Assembly (NCBI RefSeq): GCF_047663525.1
Contig: NC_092607.1
Span: 5,427,001-5,491,000 of the forward strand
Direction of reading: 5' to 3'
From: Anas platyrhynchos
Lineage: Eukaryota > Chordata > Aves > Anseriformes > Anatidae
Length of the DNA stretch: 64,000 bases
Positions 1-10,606 of the stretch are shown here, piece by piece; the stretch's first letter is position 1, and every line of letters begins with the position of its first letter. A program made the position numbers and the translations under genes. A model generated the notes under the pieces. The model searched no databases. It was not told the origin of the DNA and saw only the letters and a program-made list of their open reading frames with translations.

Positions 1-2429
1 CAGCATTCAAGTGATAAAGGGAAAGTCGTATGATATGCAGACATGAGTCTGAATACCACTCTGAATCACTGGCACGTGGGAATTCAGGGGATGAAACTGG
101 TAGCAATAACAGAGTAACTCACGTGGTGAGGAAAAATCTGTGCACTTGTCTCATTCCCCTAGTAAATAACAAATCAGTTATTCACCAAAAGGTGAGCTGC
201 CTTGCTCCACAACTTACAGAAAAACTGCTAGAGGACAAAAATGTAGAAAGGTAGAAAGGCTAACTCACAGCATAGGGTAAGAAACCATCCTTTTACCCAG
301 GATCTCAGAGTCTGGGGTTGCTCACCAGAGATGCAGGAAGCCCAGACCCACTTCCCTCCTGCCCTGCAGGGGTCCAGGCCACACTCTGCACCTCCACAAC
401 AACCTGCTCCGCAGCAGCGTAGCAGTGAGCACTTTGCATCTTTCTCCCCTCGCTTAAGGGATTAAATTTCACTGGAGCAAAGACTGAGTGCTTCTTAACC
501 AGCACATGCTCTGTGTGGCTCTGGAAATCTGAGCAGTACAATAACCTTGATAAGAGTGGGTGGATTGAACCCTTCTGGGACAGGGTGATTGGAAGAGCCC
601 TGTGACACATGAAACACTTCACATCCCTGGCATGGGAACATGGAAGAGAATAAATTTGATTTTGCCTCCTGTCTTGGCTTCCAGGAGATGGGTTCTGCTG
701 GGGCTGAGGGCCCCTCACTCCTTGCCGCTGGCATTTTTCTTAGCTGCAAGGATTTTTTCAATTAAATACAACAGTAAAACCTTGGGAAAGACTCATTAGC
801 CTAGAGGCAGGAGCAGTCACTTGGGTAGTTGTTTTACTTCAGGGAGCATTTAATTGTTTATAGAAAGCTTCACGGTGTTGAAAACTGAGTTTTACCACAC
901 AGGATTTCTCCTTGGCCTGGCAGTGGTCAGAGCACCTTCCTGGGCAGCTGACTGATCCCTTAAATCCCCTCAAGCAAAGAGAAAATTCAGATGTCAGCTT
1001 CTAAACCAGGCCTTCATTTTCATCATGAAAAGGGAAACTGCATCAAACCACGTGCAATGCCTAAGATTTGCAATTTGTGGAAGATGGAGAGTGTAGTTTT
1101 GCTTCAGCTCTCCAAAGCCCAACAACTTAGTATTTTGTTTGTTTGTTTGGCTGTCACATGCAAAAATGTATCAATCATTCACAGCATTTTAGCAATTACC
1201 CCCTTTTCAGATTTAATTTATCTAAATTGGAACCCTGGAGTAAAAGCAAATCTGAGATAGCTATTTTATTATTCTGGCCCTCTTAGCACCTCATAATTTC
1301 TAACACAATAAAATAAAAGTGAGATTTCCCATTTCTGCAACAGTATTTTCACTGCTGGCAAGGTCAGGTCTGCATGCATTAGTTCCCTGGATGACAATGG
1401 GGAACATGTCATTTACTTCTAGTAATCAATTATTTTTAAGAATTAAATAGATGACAAGCGGCTGATGGATTTAGTTCTGTCTCACCCACAGATTGCAGGT
1501 ACAAAGTCAAAAACTGGCAGATGTTCATCAAAAATCTCAGAAGTGCCCTGGAAAGATGTTTTAACGTTCAGAGGTGTTTTACACAGGTACATGTATGTGT
1601 GAATTCAGATGTATTTGATAAGCACAAGGAGAAACATCTTTGTAGGCACAATAATCTGCTCCTTGACAGCAAGTAGAGCTGAGCTGGAACATACCACAAA
1701 CTGTGGAAGAAAACTCTAAAACTGCTGTTGAGAATTAGAGCATAGACCCAAATAAATAAATAAAAACTTTTTTGGCTTATATTTTCTGATTTATGGTCAA
1801 ACCATAGCTTGGCTTAAAATTCAGGATTGTTTCATTCTCCCAAACACTGACCGAGGATATTATTACCTGTGGGAAACCACCAAAAATCACTTTGATGATT
1901 CAAGAGCCAAGGTTCTGCTTTCAGCAGCGATCTAGAAACCAAGGGCCCAGTTGTCAAGTGCATTTTGGGGTTCAGAGATGCACATGGATTCAGGTCAGCC
2001 TGATGCATAGTAGTCAGCAGAAAGAATGATCTTTTAATCCAGACACAAGAGGTCTGCAAGAGCACAACACTGGGCAGCGATTGCCACCCATGCTCTGAGA
2101 GCTGTGCGTGGGAGCATAAGCACGAGGAGGCTGCCAGCAATCCAGAAAGTCTGTAAGAAGTGACTCAGAAAATGATCTTCATCCACACCACAGTGCAGTT
2201 CACAGCACTGACACACGCAAAGCGTCTGCCTCTCCATCCAAAGCAGAAGCAGGATCCACAGGTTGAAATTTGAAAACTTCTGGTCTGACCTATTTGGAAG
2301 ACTAATATTGCAGGGAGAAGGGCAAAACAACTGTAATGATCCCGGTCTCCAAAGAAATCATTTATGCTTACAGAGAAAGTAAAAATTGAATTGAGCATTA
2401 TGAAAAATTCTCTGTGTAGCTGAAACTAT
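1..2429. other. Unique noncoding DNA
   Basis: Only short overlapping ORFs on both strands (longest about 137 codons, low-complexity and without a domain). A TTTG run lies near 1136-1150. No gene or repeat recognised. Confidence 0.5.
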
Positions 2430-2985
2430 AACCTGGATAATTCATTTAGGCTAAATATATGGTTGTAATTGAAAATCCAAATAAGGTATGCATATGCATT
2501 GATCCATATGATTTAAATCAAGCCATAAAATATCAACATTATCCAGCAAAAGCTGCCGAAGAAATGGTAGCCAAGCAGAGTATGAAATTCCAGGGAGACC
2601 ACTGCACTGGCTGGGAGAAGGACTTAATTGATTTTGACAAAAAAAAAAAACCCTATTTGCTGTTTAATTGATTCCTACTCTAAATTCACAGCGCTTTCAC
2701 AGCTAGCAGAGAGAAGCAGCAGCATAAGTGATTACCCATACCAAATTACAGCTGGTGGGGTCCAGCATACTGCAGGTTCTGGTTATTCACTATGCACCAA
2801 ATTGCTACTGTAGATTTTCAAAGAAACACTACAATCTACTCACATACACAGACAAATCTCTCACCGATGAGTTACAGGGTAACTGAAAGCTATTCAGAGC
2901 ACCAAAAAGACCGTAGGAAAAGCAAAAGCAGTGAGGAACCTCACTTTGTTCTTGGTGTTCATGCATCTCTCTAGGCCAGTGGGAG
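2430..2985 (+). mobile_element. Degraded Ty3/gypsy-like retroelement fragment (RT and integrase pieces)
   Basis: Frame from 2459 reads MVVIENPNK followed by VCICIDPYDLNQAIKYQHYP, which matches the Ty3/gypsy reverse-transcriptase block (K-P-N-K-x-R-I-C-x-D-P-x-D-L-N-x-A-I-K-R-E-H-Y-P) at more than half of positions. Soon after (about 2605-2705) the sequence reads GWEKDLIDF and, after a frameshift at the A-run 2639-2650, CLIDSYSKFTALSQL. That resembles the start of the gypsy integrase core (W-E-K-V-x-x-D-L-F-x-F, then V-D-x-Y-S-K), whose Asp is the first DDE residue. The palm catalytic part of RT, RNase H and the zinc finger are missing, so a large internal deletion is inferred. Stops and frameshifts make it dead. 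Family assignment is from motif memory, without a search. Confidence 0.6.
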
Positions 2986-2994
2986 CTGCATTTA

Positions 2995-3912
2995 TTGGGT
3001 TGCAGGGAGCGAGCGGGACTGCTCCACCAGCCCCACATCCTCCTGGTGCTGGGGGCCCAGAGCTGGACGCAGGGCTCCAGGTGGGGCCTCAGGAGGGCAG
3101 AGCAGAGGGGCACGATCCCCTCCCTCCCCTGCTGCCCACCCCTCTGCTGATGCAGCCCAGGATGCAGTTGCCCTTCTGGGCTGCAGGCACATACTGCTTT
3201 GGCTCACGTTGAGCTTTTTGTCCACCAGAACCCCCAAGTCCTCCTCTTCAGGGCTGCTCTCAGTGAGTTCTTCTCCCACTCTGTGCTCATGTCTGGGATG
3301 ACCCCGGCCCAGGTGCAGCACCTTGCACTTGGACTTGTTGAACCTCATTAGGTTCACGTGGGCCCACTTCTCCAGCCTATGCAGGACCCTCTGGATGCCA
3401 TCCCTTCCTTCTGGTGTATTGACTGCCATCTTGGTGTCATCTTCAAACTTGCTGAAGGTGCACTCGATCCCACTGTCTGTGTCATTGATGAAGATATTAA
3501 ACAGTGCTGGTCCCTGGACAGACCCCTGAGGGACACTGCTTGTCACCGGCCTCCACCTGGACACAGAGCCACTGAGCACCACGCTCTGGGTGTGACCTTC
3601 AGGCCAATTCCTTATCCACCGAATGTCCCACCCATCAAACCCATCTCTCTCCAATTTGGAGGCCAGGATGTCAAGTGGGACTGTGTCAAAGGCCTTGCAG
3701 GAGTCCAGGTAGATGACATCGGTTGGTTTTCCTCTGTCAACTGATGCAGTCACTCCACCATAGAAAGCCACCAGTTGGTCAGGCACAATTTGCCCTTGGT
3801 GAAGCCGTGCTGGCTGTCTCAGATCATCTCCTTGTGTGCATGTGCCTTGACATTCGTGCTTGCTCAAGATGCATCATTCAAGATGCTCACAGCCCTGTGG
3901 GATCCCCTTGAA
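2995..3912 (-). mobile_element. CR1 LINE fragment with ORF2 reverse-transcriptase region
   Basis: A minus-strand ORF (3867-2992) runs through the C-terminal half of CR1 [64 protein letters not shown], then KFEDDTK where functional CR1 has FADDTK. It continues with [23 protein letters not shown]. The frame then runs into typical CR1 downstream sequence (GPQHQEDVG). It is 5'-truncated near 3912 and 3'-truncated near 2995, with no ATTCTATGA tail. Long open frame suggests a moderately young insertion, but it is not autonomous. Confidence 0.93.
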
Positions 3913-5942
3913 TTTCCTACCACAGATAAGGCTGCGGTGAGCACCTGAGTAGAAAAGGAGCCTCTGAACCAGGTCAAGCAGAGATAGAGCCTGGGGATTT
4001 CATTCCTGATTCCAACAGAGCAACCTCCAGAATCAACTGGTCTGCAATCAAATGAGAAAGAGTAAAGAGAAGCACAGCTTGTGACTGCTCTACCCAGATG
4101 CATTTCCTGCAGTATTCTTCACACATTTCAGAGAAAGAGAGAATGGAAAAATGAAACTGTTAGGAGAACTCTTTTCTTATACTGACCTCTGGATGTCAGT
4201 GTACGAGTTTCCCAAGGAAAGGAGCTAAGAGAGACTTGGCTTCATTAAGGGGGATAACCAGAGGAAAGACTAAACTCCTCCACCTCCCTGCAGTGCTGTG
4301 GGTGTGGATGGATGCTGTGGTCCCAAGGAGGACCAAAGGACACCAGTTAGGGCACCTACTGCCATGAACAACATTGTGAGAAGTGTATTGCACCCAAAAT
4401 AAGAAGAACAAGGAAAAAGATGGACACAATGCTTGCACCATGCACACCAGCCTGTCCCAGCTCCCAGTGTTTCCTAGAGAGGAGGAACGGCCCAGCCCCA
4501 CTCCACCATTTGCATTTTCCTCCATCTATGAGGAGCTCTCTTTTCAGAGCTCTTAACACCAGCCAGCTCATCCCAGCCATTGCCTGCCAGAGGGCTGCTG
4601 CAGCTAAACCCCTAATTAGGGTGAAGAAACAAACTCAGAGATTTCCTGTAACAGCTGCATAGTGCCTCCTGAAATCACTCAGAAATTGCAGCAATCAGTG
4701 TCCCTGCAAGGCCAGGAGTCATCCAAAATCAGTGGTTTCATTTTCTCACTCAGGTATCTCCCCTCCATCCCTTCACAAAACATCCAAACAGAGGAAGGAC
4801 AAAAAAATATATATAAATAAAAATGAAAGCACCTTTCTGGTTTCTCTCCGCACTGAGTTGCTGCGGTGAGGCGGTGCCAACAGTTTCTGTATTATGTGCA
4901 TGTCTTTGATACAGTGGGCAGCAAGGATCTGGTGTTTGAAAGCAACGGGCTTGGAAACCCCCAGTGGAAGTCACTGAAGATGACAATAAGCCCTGGATGC
5001 TCATTTGCCACTGCTCCAGTAGCACATTGCACTCAGAAACAAGGCAGATCCACAGAATGGCTGCATACCCCATTTCACCAACTGTCCTGCCCACTCCCTC
5101 CAGATTCCCATTTGTTTGTCTCCAGTCAGGGCTTCCAACACTTTGGCCTAAACACCAGTGCTGGAGATCCTCTGGGAACCCTCGGGTTGTTATATTCTGC
5201 TCATCCTTCAACGCCTTGCCGATCACACTGGAAAATGTTATTTCAGGTGTTGCTGCTGCCACGGTGTTCGGACAATGTGTTAGAGATTAACCAACAGCAG
5301 GAATTGTCAGGGCCTTTTTATGCGTGGGTGGGAAAGGAAAAAATAAATTACAAAATGAAAAGAATAAAATCAAACTTCAGGGCGCCCTGGAGCAGCACCT
5401 GTGAGAGGGGAGTTCGTACCAGGTGGGGAGAGCTGTGGGGTCTGTCAGATGCGGTGGCCATGCTCCTTCCCAGGACAGACAGAGAGCTCAGCCAGGAGGC
5501 TGGTGTCACTGAGAACAGCACCGTCAGGCTTTGCAGAAAAACCTCACAACCTTTCCAGTTGCTGGCATGTCTGCAATAAGGGGAGAGCCCATCCAAAATC
5601 CAGCACGTGCAAAAACAGAGGTGGGACTGCTTTAGCTGAGAGATCAACCATCACGTCATTTTTGGTAGGATGAGGTCCTGCAAACATCCCCGTAGCCCAG
5701 CACCTCACTGCTGTTACCGCTGGCTCTGAGAGCAAACGCCCAGGCAGTGGCCTGGAGCTGGAGGATACAGCAGGTACCAGCATCCAGATTTGGGGACAGC
5801 CTTAAACGTGGTGGCTTCCCTTCACCACACCAACTTCTGACCTCTCTCCCCTGTCCCAGGGCACATAAATTGCATGTAAAAGACAAATAGATTAAAATAA
5901 AAATAAAAATAAATAAATAAATAAGACAAGAATTAAAAGGGG
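3913..5942. other. Noncoding DNA, no gene seen
   Basis: Contains two overlapping opposed ORFs (4866-5579 plus, 5262-4750 minus) without recognisable domains; neither has a splice-consistent continuation that could be seen. A short AT run lies at 4801-4825. Confidence 0.45.
5891..5930 (+). repeat. (AAAT)n-type A-rich simple repeat
   Basis: Runs of TAAAAATAAA and AAATAAATAAATAAAT directly precede a short CR1 3' end. Confidence 0.75.
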
Positions 5943-6001
5943 TCACAGAATCACAGAATTGTAGAGATTGGAAGGGACCTCCAGAGATCATCAGGCCCAC
6001 A
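5943..6001 (-). mobile_element. CR1 LINE 3'-end fragment
   Basis: TCACAGAATCACAGAATTG followed by GGAAGGGACCTCCAGAGATC and ATCAGGCCCAC is the common 3' terminal segment of CR1, here on the minus strand. Only about 60 bases survive. Confidence 0.85.
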
Positions 6002-7669
6002 GGCCCTGTGGATCAAAACTGCAATGATCATTACCCAGACCAGTGCCTTTGTGCTTCAGGCCATCCACGCTCATCGCTCAATACCACGAGCTTCTTCCCA
6101 GTGCATGGCTGGAAGGTCCAGCTACCAGCAGCACCGCAGGAGAACAGGGCACAGGGACACCGTGAGCAAAGGCAAACAAGACCCTATGGGGGAGGCAGAA
6201 AGCCCAGCATGGCGGCTTTCCTAATGCTGCATCCCTCACCCACCAGCAGCGGTGAACATGAGAAGGTGCAGCTGGAAGCAACGTCTCTGCTTGTGTGCTC
6301 TGCAGGTGAGGACTCTGCTGAGCTGACCCAGCTTTGTGCTGGGTTTCCCCAGCCCATCTCACAGGAGGCAGAGCTGATGCTGCAGCAGGGATGTTGCTGC
6401 AACACTGGAAACAGACGTGTTTTGTTTCAGTGTTTTCCCAGCAAAAGCAGCTGATCAGGCAACATTTCCTTTACTGTTTTCTAGACTTTGATGTTAACAA
6501 CTGTAACTGAGCGTTCAGAGCCCTGATGCTCCCCCAGAGACAATGAAACCGAATTTCAAAGGGGAGCAGCGTGCTCACAAGAAGCATCAGGGGAGCTTCA
6601 GCCACTCTCGGGTTTCCAGATTGTGTCCATTACCCGCAAAGCAGCACTCAAATTGCACGGGGATGCTGACACTGGCATGGGGCTGTGCTTTGCTGAAGCT
6701 TTGGGGGAGTGCAGAAGGGATGCCATTACAGGAATCAGTCAGATCCCACTGTTTCCTGCACCTAAAAGCAGAAAACCTTTAAAAACCTCATTATGATATA
6801 AAACCAGCTTATCTTAAGTACAACACAGCCTGACAGCAAGGTGAAGCTTTAAACAAGCAACAGGGGGTAAATAATCAGTATTTTGTATATTAACTTACTG
6901 TCCTTCCTCCCAGCACTGCAGCCGCTATAGGGGCCAGGGCCCAGGAGCACAGGTCGTTCAGCTCCACTGCCTTCTGAGGAAAGTATTATAAGATGCAAAT
7001 CTAAGGGTTTGGGCCAAAGGACAAAATGATTATTGGTGGCAACTTCTGAAAAGAACCATCCACATGGTGCTGTGGTAGTTATAGCATACAAACAGGTCGT
7101 GTGGATTTTTCCCAGGCTGGTGTTCAGGAGCCAGCCAAACCGTGGGCTTTTCCCTGATGATACACCTCATGGGAAGTTGCAAGGCATGTTGATTTTGCAA
7201 TCAATCAACCAAAAAAAAAAAAAAAAAAAATCTTATATTGAAATTTATTTTCTCTGCTCTGATTTTTTTCCCACATAAGTACTCTGGTGAATGGGATTCT
7301 TAATAGAAAACAGAAATGGCCAGTTGAACCAAGAGGGAATGAAAGCACCCTCATGGGGCCTCTGTCCTTTGCTCCCTTTATTCAGTAGGGTTTGCTGCAG
7401 TCTCTCTTCTGAGCCAAGCTCTTCCCAGCACTATTGACAACAGGGAGGCTGGAAAACCCTCCGCCAGGATCTGCAGAACCAACAGGCTTGAAAGCGACAC
7501 ACGCTGTGTGCAGGGCTATCTCTTTCTTTTGTGCTCTTTCATTCCACAACTTTTAAACCTGAGATGTGGAAATACACTAAAGCTTCCTATCTGCGTTCAA
7601 GACCCTCTTGTTGTGGCTGTAAATCAGAACCAAGATAAGGAAAACTTCTGAAAGTCTGAGACTGGCAAC
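6002..7669. other. Noncoding DNA, no gene seen
   Basis: ORFs up to 148 codons (6008-6454) overlap others on the opposite strand and show no domain. Poly(A) run at 7211-7230. Confidence 0.45.
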
Positions 7670-7846
7670 ATGAGAGTGAAAAAGAAGTGCAAAAGCCTTC
7701 CTGGAGGCTGCAGCTGCTGCGGCTCATTTGCTCTCCTCTACTCATTGCTCAGCCTGATGGTGAGAATTCAGGGATCCAGTAGAGAACCAACAGCCACAGC
7801 GCTGCACAGGCTGCATGTCATGCCCCCGCTTGCCAAGGATCAATGA
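7670..7846 (+). CDS. Doubtful small ORF or first exon encoding a short membrane-anchor-like peptide
   Basis: ATG at 7670 with A at -3. The reading frame is 58 codons to TGA at 7844. The first 30 residues start MRVKKKCKSLPGG and then give a Cys-rich hydrophobic stretch (SFALLYSLLSLM), like a basic N-terminus plus signal anchor. A GTGAGA donor follows codon 30 at 7760, so this may be a first coding exon. No downstream exon was found and the family is not recognised; chance is quite possible. Confidence 0.15.
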   Translation: MRVKKKCKSLPGGCSCCGSFALLYSLLSLMVRIQGSSREPTATALHRLHVMPPLAKDQ

Positions 7847-10569
7847 GGGAGTGAGACTTGTGCAACAGCAGACATTAGGAACAAAAATATCTAAAAAAAA
7901 ATTAAAATTGCTTTCCTCTATTCCACAAAATGGCAGGTGTTTCCAATCAGTTTCTTACAGGGTAAACACTGCACTTGGCTTGTAATTTGTTTGGTAAACC
8001 TTACATTTGCAGCTGTAATTACCCCATCAAGGCAGCTAAATGATGATGACATTTAAAGTGACCTTCAGCTTGCAGCTGCGATAACCATCCTGCGGGAGAG
8101 GTGTATCAGGGAGGCAGCATGCTGCTCCCTGGGTGAGATTTGCCTGCGAATGGGCCAGCCAGATGTTCCTCCAAAACCAGAGAGCTGTTTTAGCAAGCAC
8201 AGCTTGTACAAGGCTGAATAATTTGATTTCTCTGCCGGGGGAAGGACCACCACAAGCTGCATGCAGCTGGTTGTTTCGTCAATGGGAGAGCTTGGGATGT
8301 TCTTCCTCCTAGGGAAAAACAGCTCCTGCAAAACCACGGTGTGCAAGGGCAACTCCTTGCAGGATGCTTCATGTACGAGTGGTTACAGGCACTGAATATC
8401 TCAGTGCCTCCCACAGAGTGGATGTTCCTGACCAAGGCTTTCAGTCATCCAGCAGGTCCCAGATCTGATGAGTTCATCACAAACCCTTTCCCACGCTCAT
8501 TTCCTAGACTTGCTTGGCTTCTTCCACAGCACCCACACCTGTCCCCAGCCTGCACCTCCAGCCTCCAGCTCCTGCTGTCTGTTTCCTCCCTTGTTCACCA
8601 GTGGTCTCTACCTTGCCCAAATCCTGCCCAAACTGAATCCCCCCATAAAGCACTCCTGCTTTTCTGCTCCACATGTTGAGATGCTCAGTCTATCCCTCCT
8701 TCTCCACACACATTGAATCAGAATTAATAGTGGTAATCCACTATTTTACACCCAGCCTCTTCCCTGCTCTCCAGTTTCCCCCAGCACTCCCTGCCCTCCA
8801 GCTCTCTCACCCCTCTCATTTTCCCATTCCACCTCTTCCCAGACTTAGCCTGAAGCCCCTCCACAGTGTTTCATGCCCTCACTTAGCTTTCCCAAATAAT
8901 CACCTCCAACAAGCCCTGTGTCCTCCCTCCCAGGGAGGCAGGACAAGCACACAGGCTGAGCAAGCCACAGCAGACAGCAGCCCTGCCTGCTGCAGATCCC
9001 ATCCCCATGCAGCCAGCCCTACCAGAACAACAGGACCCACAAGCAGCTGTAAGGACCCTTACTGAGCTTACTGATCCTGAACCGCAAATTTGCTAAACTC
9101 TAGAAGCATCTCTGTGGCCCCAACTCTATCCTCAGCCCTCACAGGGCACCCAGCTCATCGATGAAATGTTATTTTGGAGCAACAAACTCAGTTTGGTCCT
9201 GTATGCCAAAATCCCTTGCCCTCCTCAGGAGCTGCAAAGTTGGGTAAGAGCAATCAATTGAAGGAATCTGCAACAAAAAGGCAGTTAAGACTTGCAGAGG
9301 TGCCCATGGGAGCATATGGGGAGAGATGGGAAGGAATGCACTGGCCTGTACCAAGTTTACAAAGCAAGCTTAACACAAACAGACAAAAAGAAAGTATCAG
9401 TACTGAGGATGGCATAAAATCCAACTGTGTCAGCATTCAGCTTGTTAATTATCCTCCGGATCACCTCCCCTCTAAATTCACTGCCGGAGCAGCTCAAGTT
9501 GAATCTAAATAAATATGAGAATCAGAGAGAGACTCGGAAGTCAATACCGTGAACTAACTCCTTCTACAAATGGATTTTCATTACCGCAGGGGCAGATGCC
9601 AGTGTCCAGAAAGAACCACAACAAGGGCAATTATTTGCTGGCAGTGCTCTGTATTCACAGGAGGTGCTTTGCCTGGTTTGCAGCAGTAAAGGGCAGCTGG
9701 GCTATCGATCAGGTCAGACGCCTGTCGCTCCTGGAGGCATCAGAGGTTTTAACAAGCCGCACAAAGGCAGTATTGGAATTGTCACAAGTTCACGCTTGGT
9801 TTGTAAGGCAATTTGAAGCAGATTTATTGACCCCCTTTCCCTTTCCTGCCATCCGCAGGGTATGGAGGAAAGCAGAGCTGTCCAGCTCAACACCTCGTCA
9901 GGACCTGCCAGAAGAGGTCCTTGACAGGAGCCTCTGGAAGGGGGAAGAGCTGAGTGCTGATGCCTGCAAAGATTTCAGTAGGAAAAGCATCCAGCTGGGA
10001 GCCCAGGTGACTGCAAAAGGCTACTCATAAATGTACTACTTCTGTCCTTCTCCAGCAAAGCCCTTTCCCAGCTGTTTCTATACCCACCGTGGTCTCACCT
10101 GAGCATTTCATCCTGCCCAGCAGGGCAGGATCCAAATGAGAGCACAGGGAACTCTCTTCAGGTTTTCCTCTCCCATGCTCTGAAGCCTTTGGTTTCCTCC
10201 TCTGACACAAGCAGAGGTAATAATAGGAGCAAGACAGGACAAGGGGTTACAACAGGAAAGCACAGGGGCAGCCCACAAAATGCAGCTCCTGCCTGCCGCT
10301 GTGTGATGGGGGGAGACTGGAGTAGGTCCCACAGCCTGACTCTGCCCCCACACTGGCCAGTCACAGCATCCTCATTTCCCAGCACTGAGAGCAGAACCTT
10401 CCTCCAATTTCCACTGTAGATTAATGCCAATAAGCTCTGAGAATCTTAAACTTCTCCAAGCAGAGACCTTACAGGTCACATAAAAATAGAATTCAGATCA
10501 CACCTAATCAGGGCACCAGCCACCTGAGCAGTCCTTCAGGGTGATAACAGCCCTTCAGGGGGATCACTT
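7847..10569. other. Noncoding DNA, no gene seen
   Basis: The 171-codon ORF at 9515-10030 has no domain and no repeat homology that could be recognised. Between about 8500 and 8960 the plus strand is strongly pyrimidine-rich with many CCTCC and CTCC words. Confidence 0.45.
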
Positions 10570-10606
10570 TTTTAAAAAAAAAAATAATAATAATAATATT
10601 ATTTTA
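10570..10606 (+). repeat. A-run followed by (AAT)n
   Basis: TTTTTTAAAAAAAAAAATAATAATAATAATATTATT-type tract, an ordinary microsatellite. Confidence 0.7.

Noticed and set aside
4750-5579. Opposed ORFs of 170 and 237 codons
   Set aside because: Fully overlapping on opposite strands with no domain or splice-consistent partner.
9515-10030. 171-codon plus ORF
   Set aside because: No domain or family similarity recognised and no adjoining exon.
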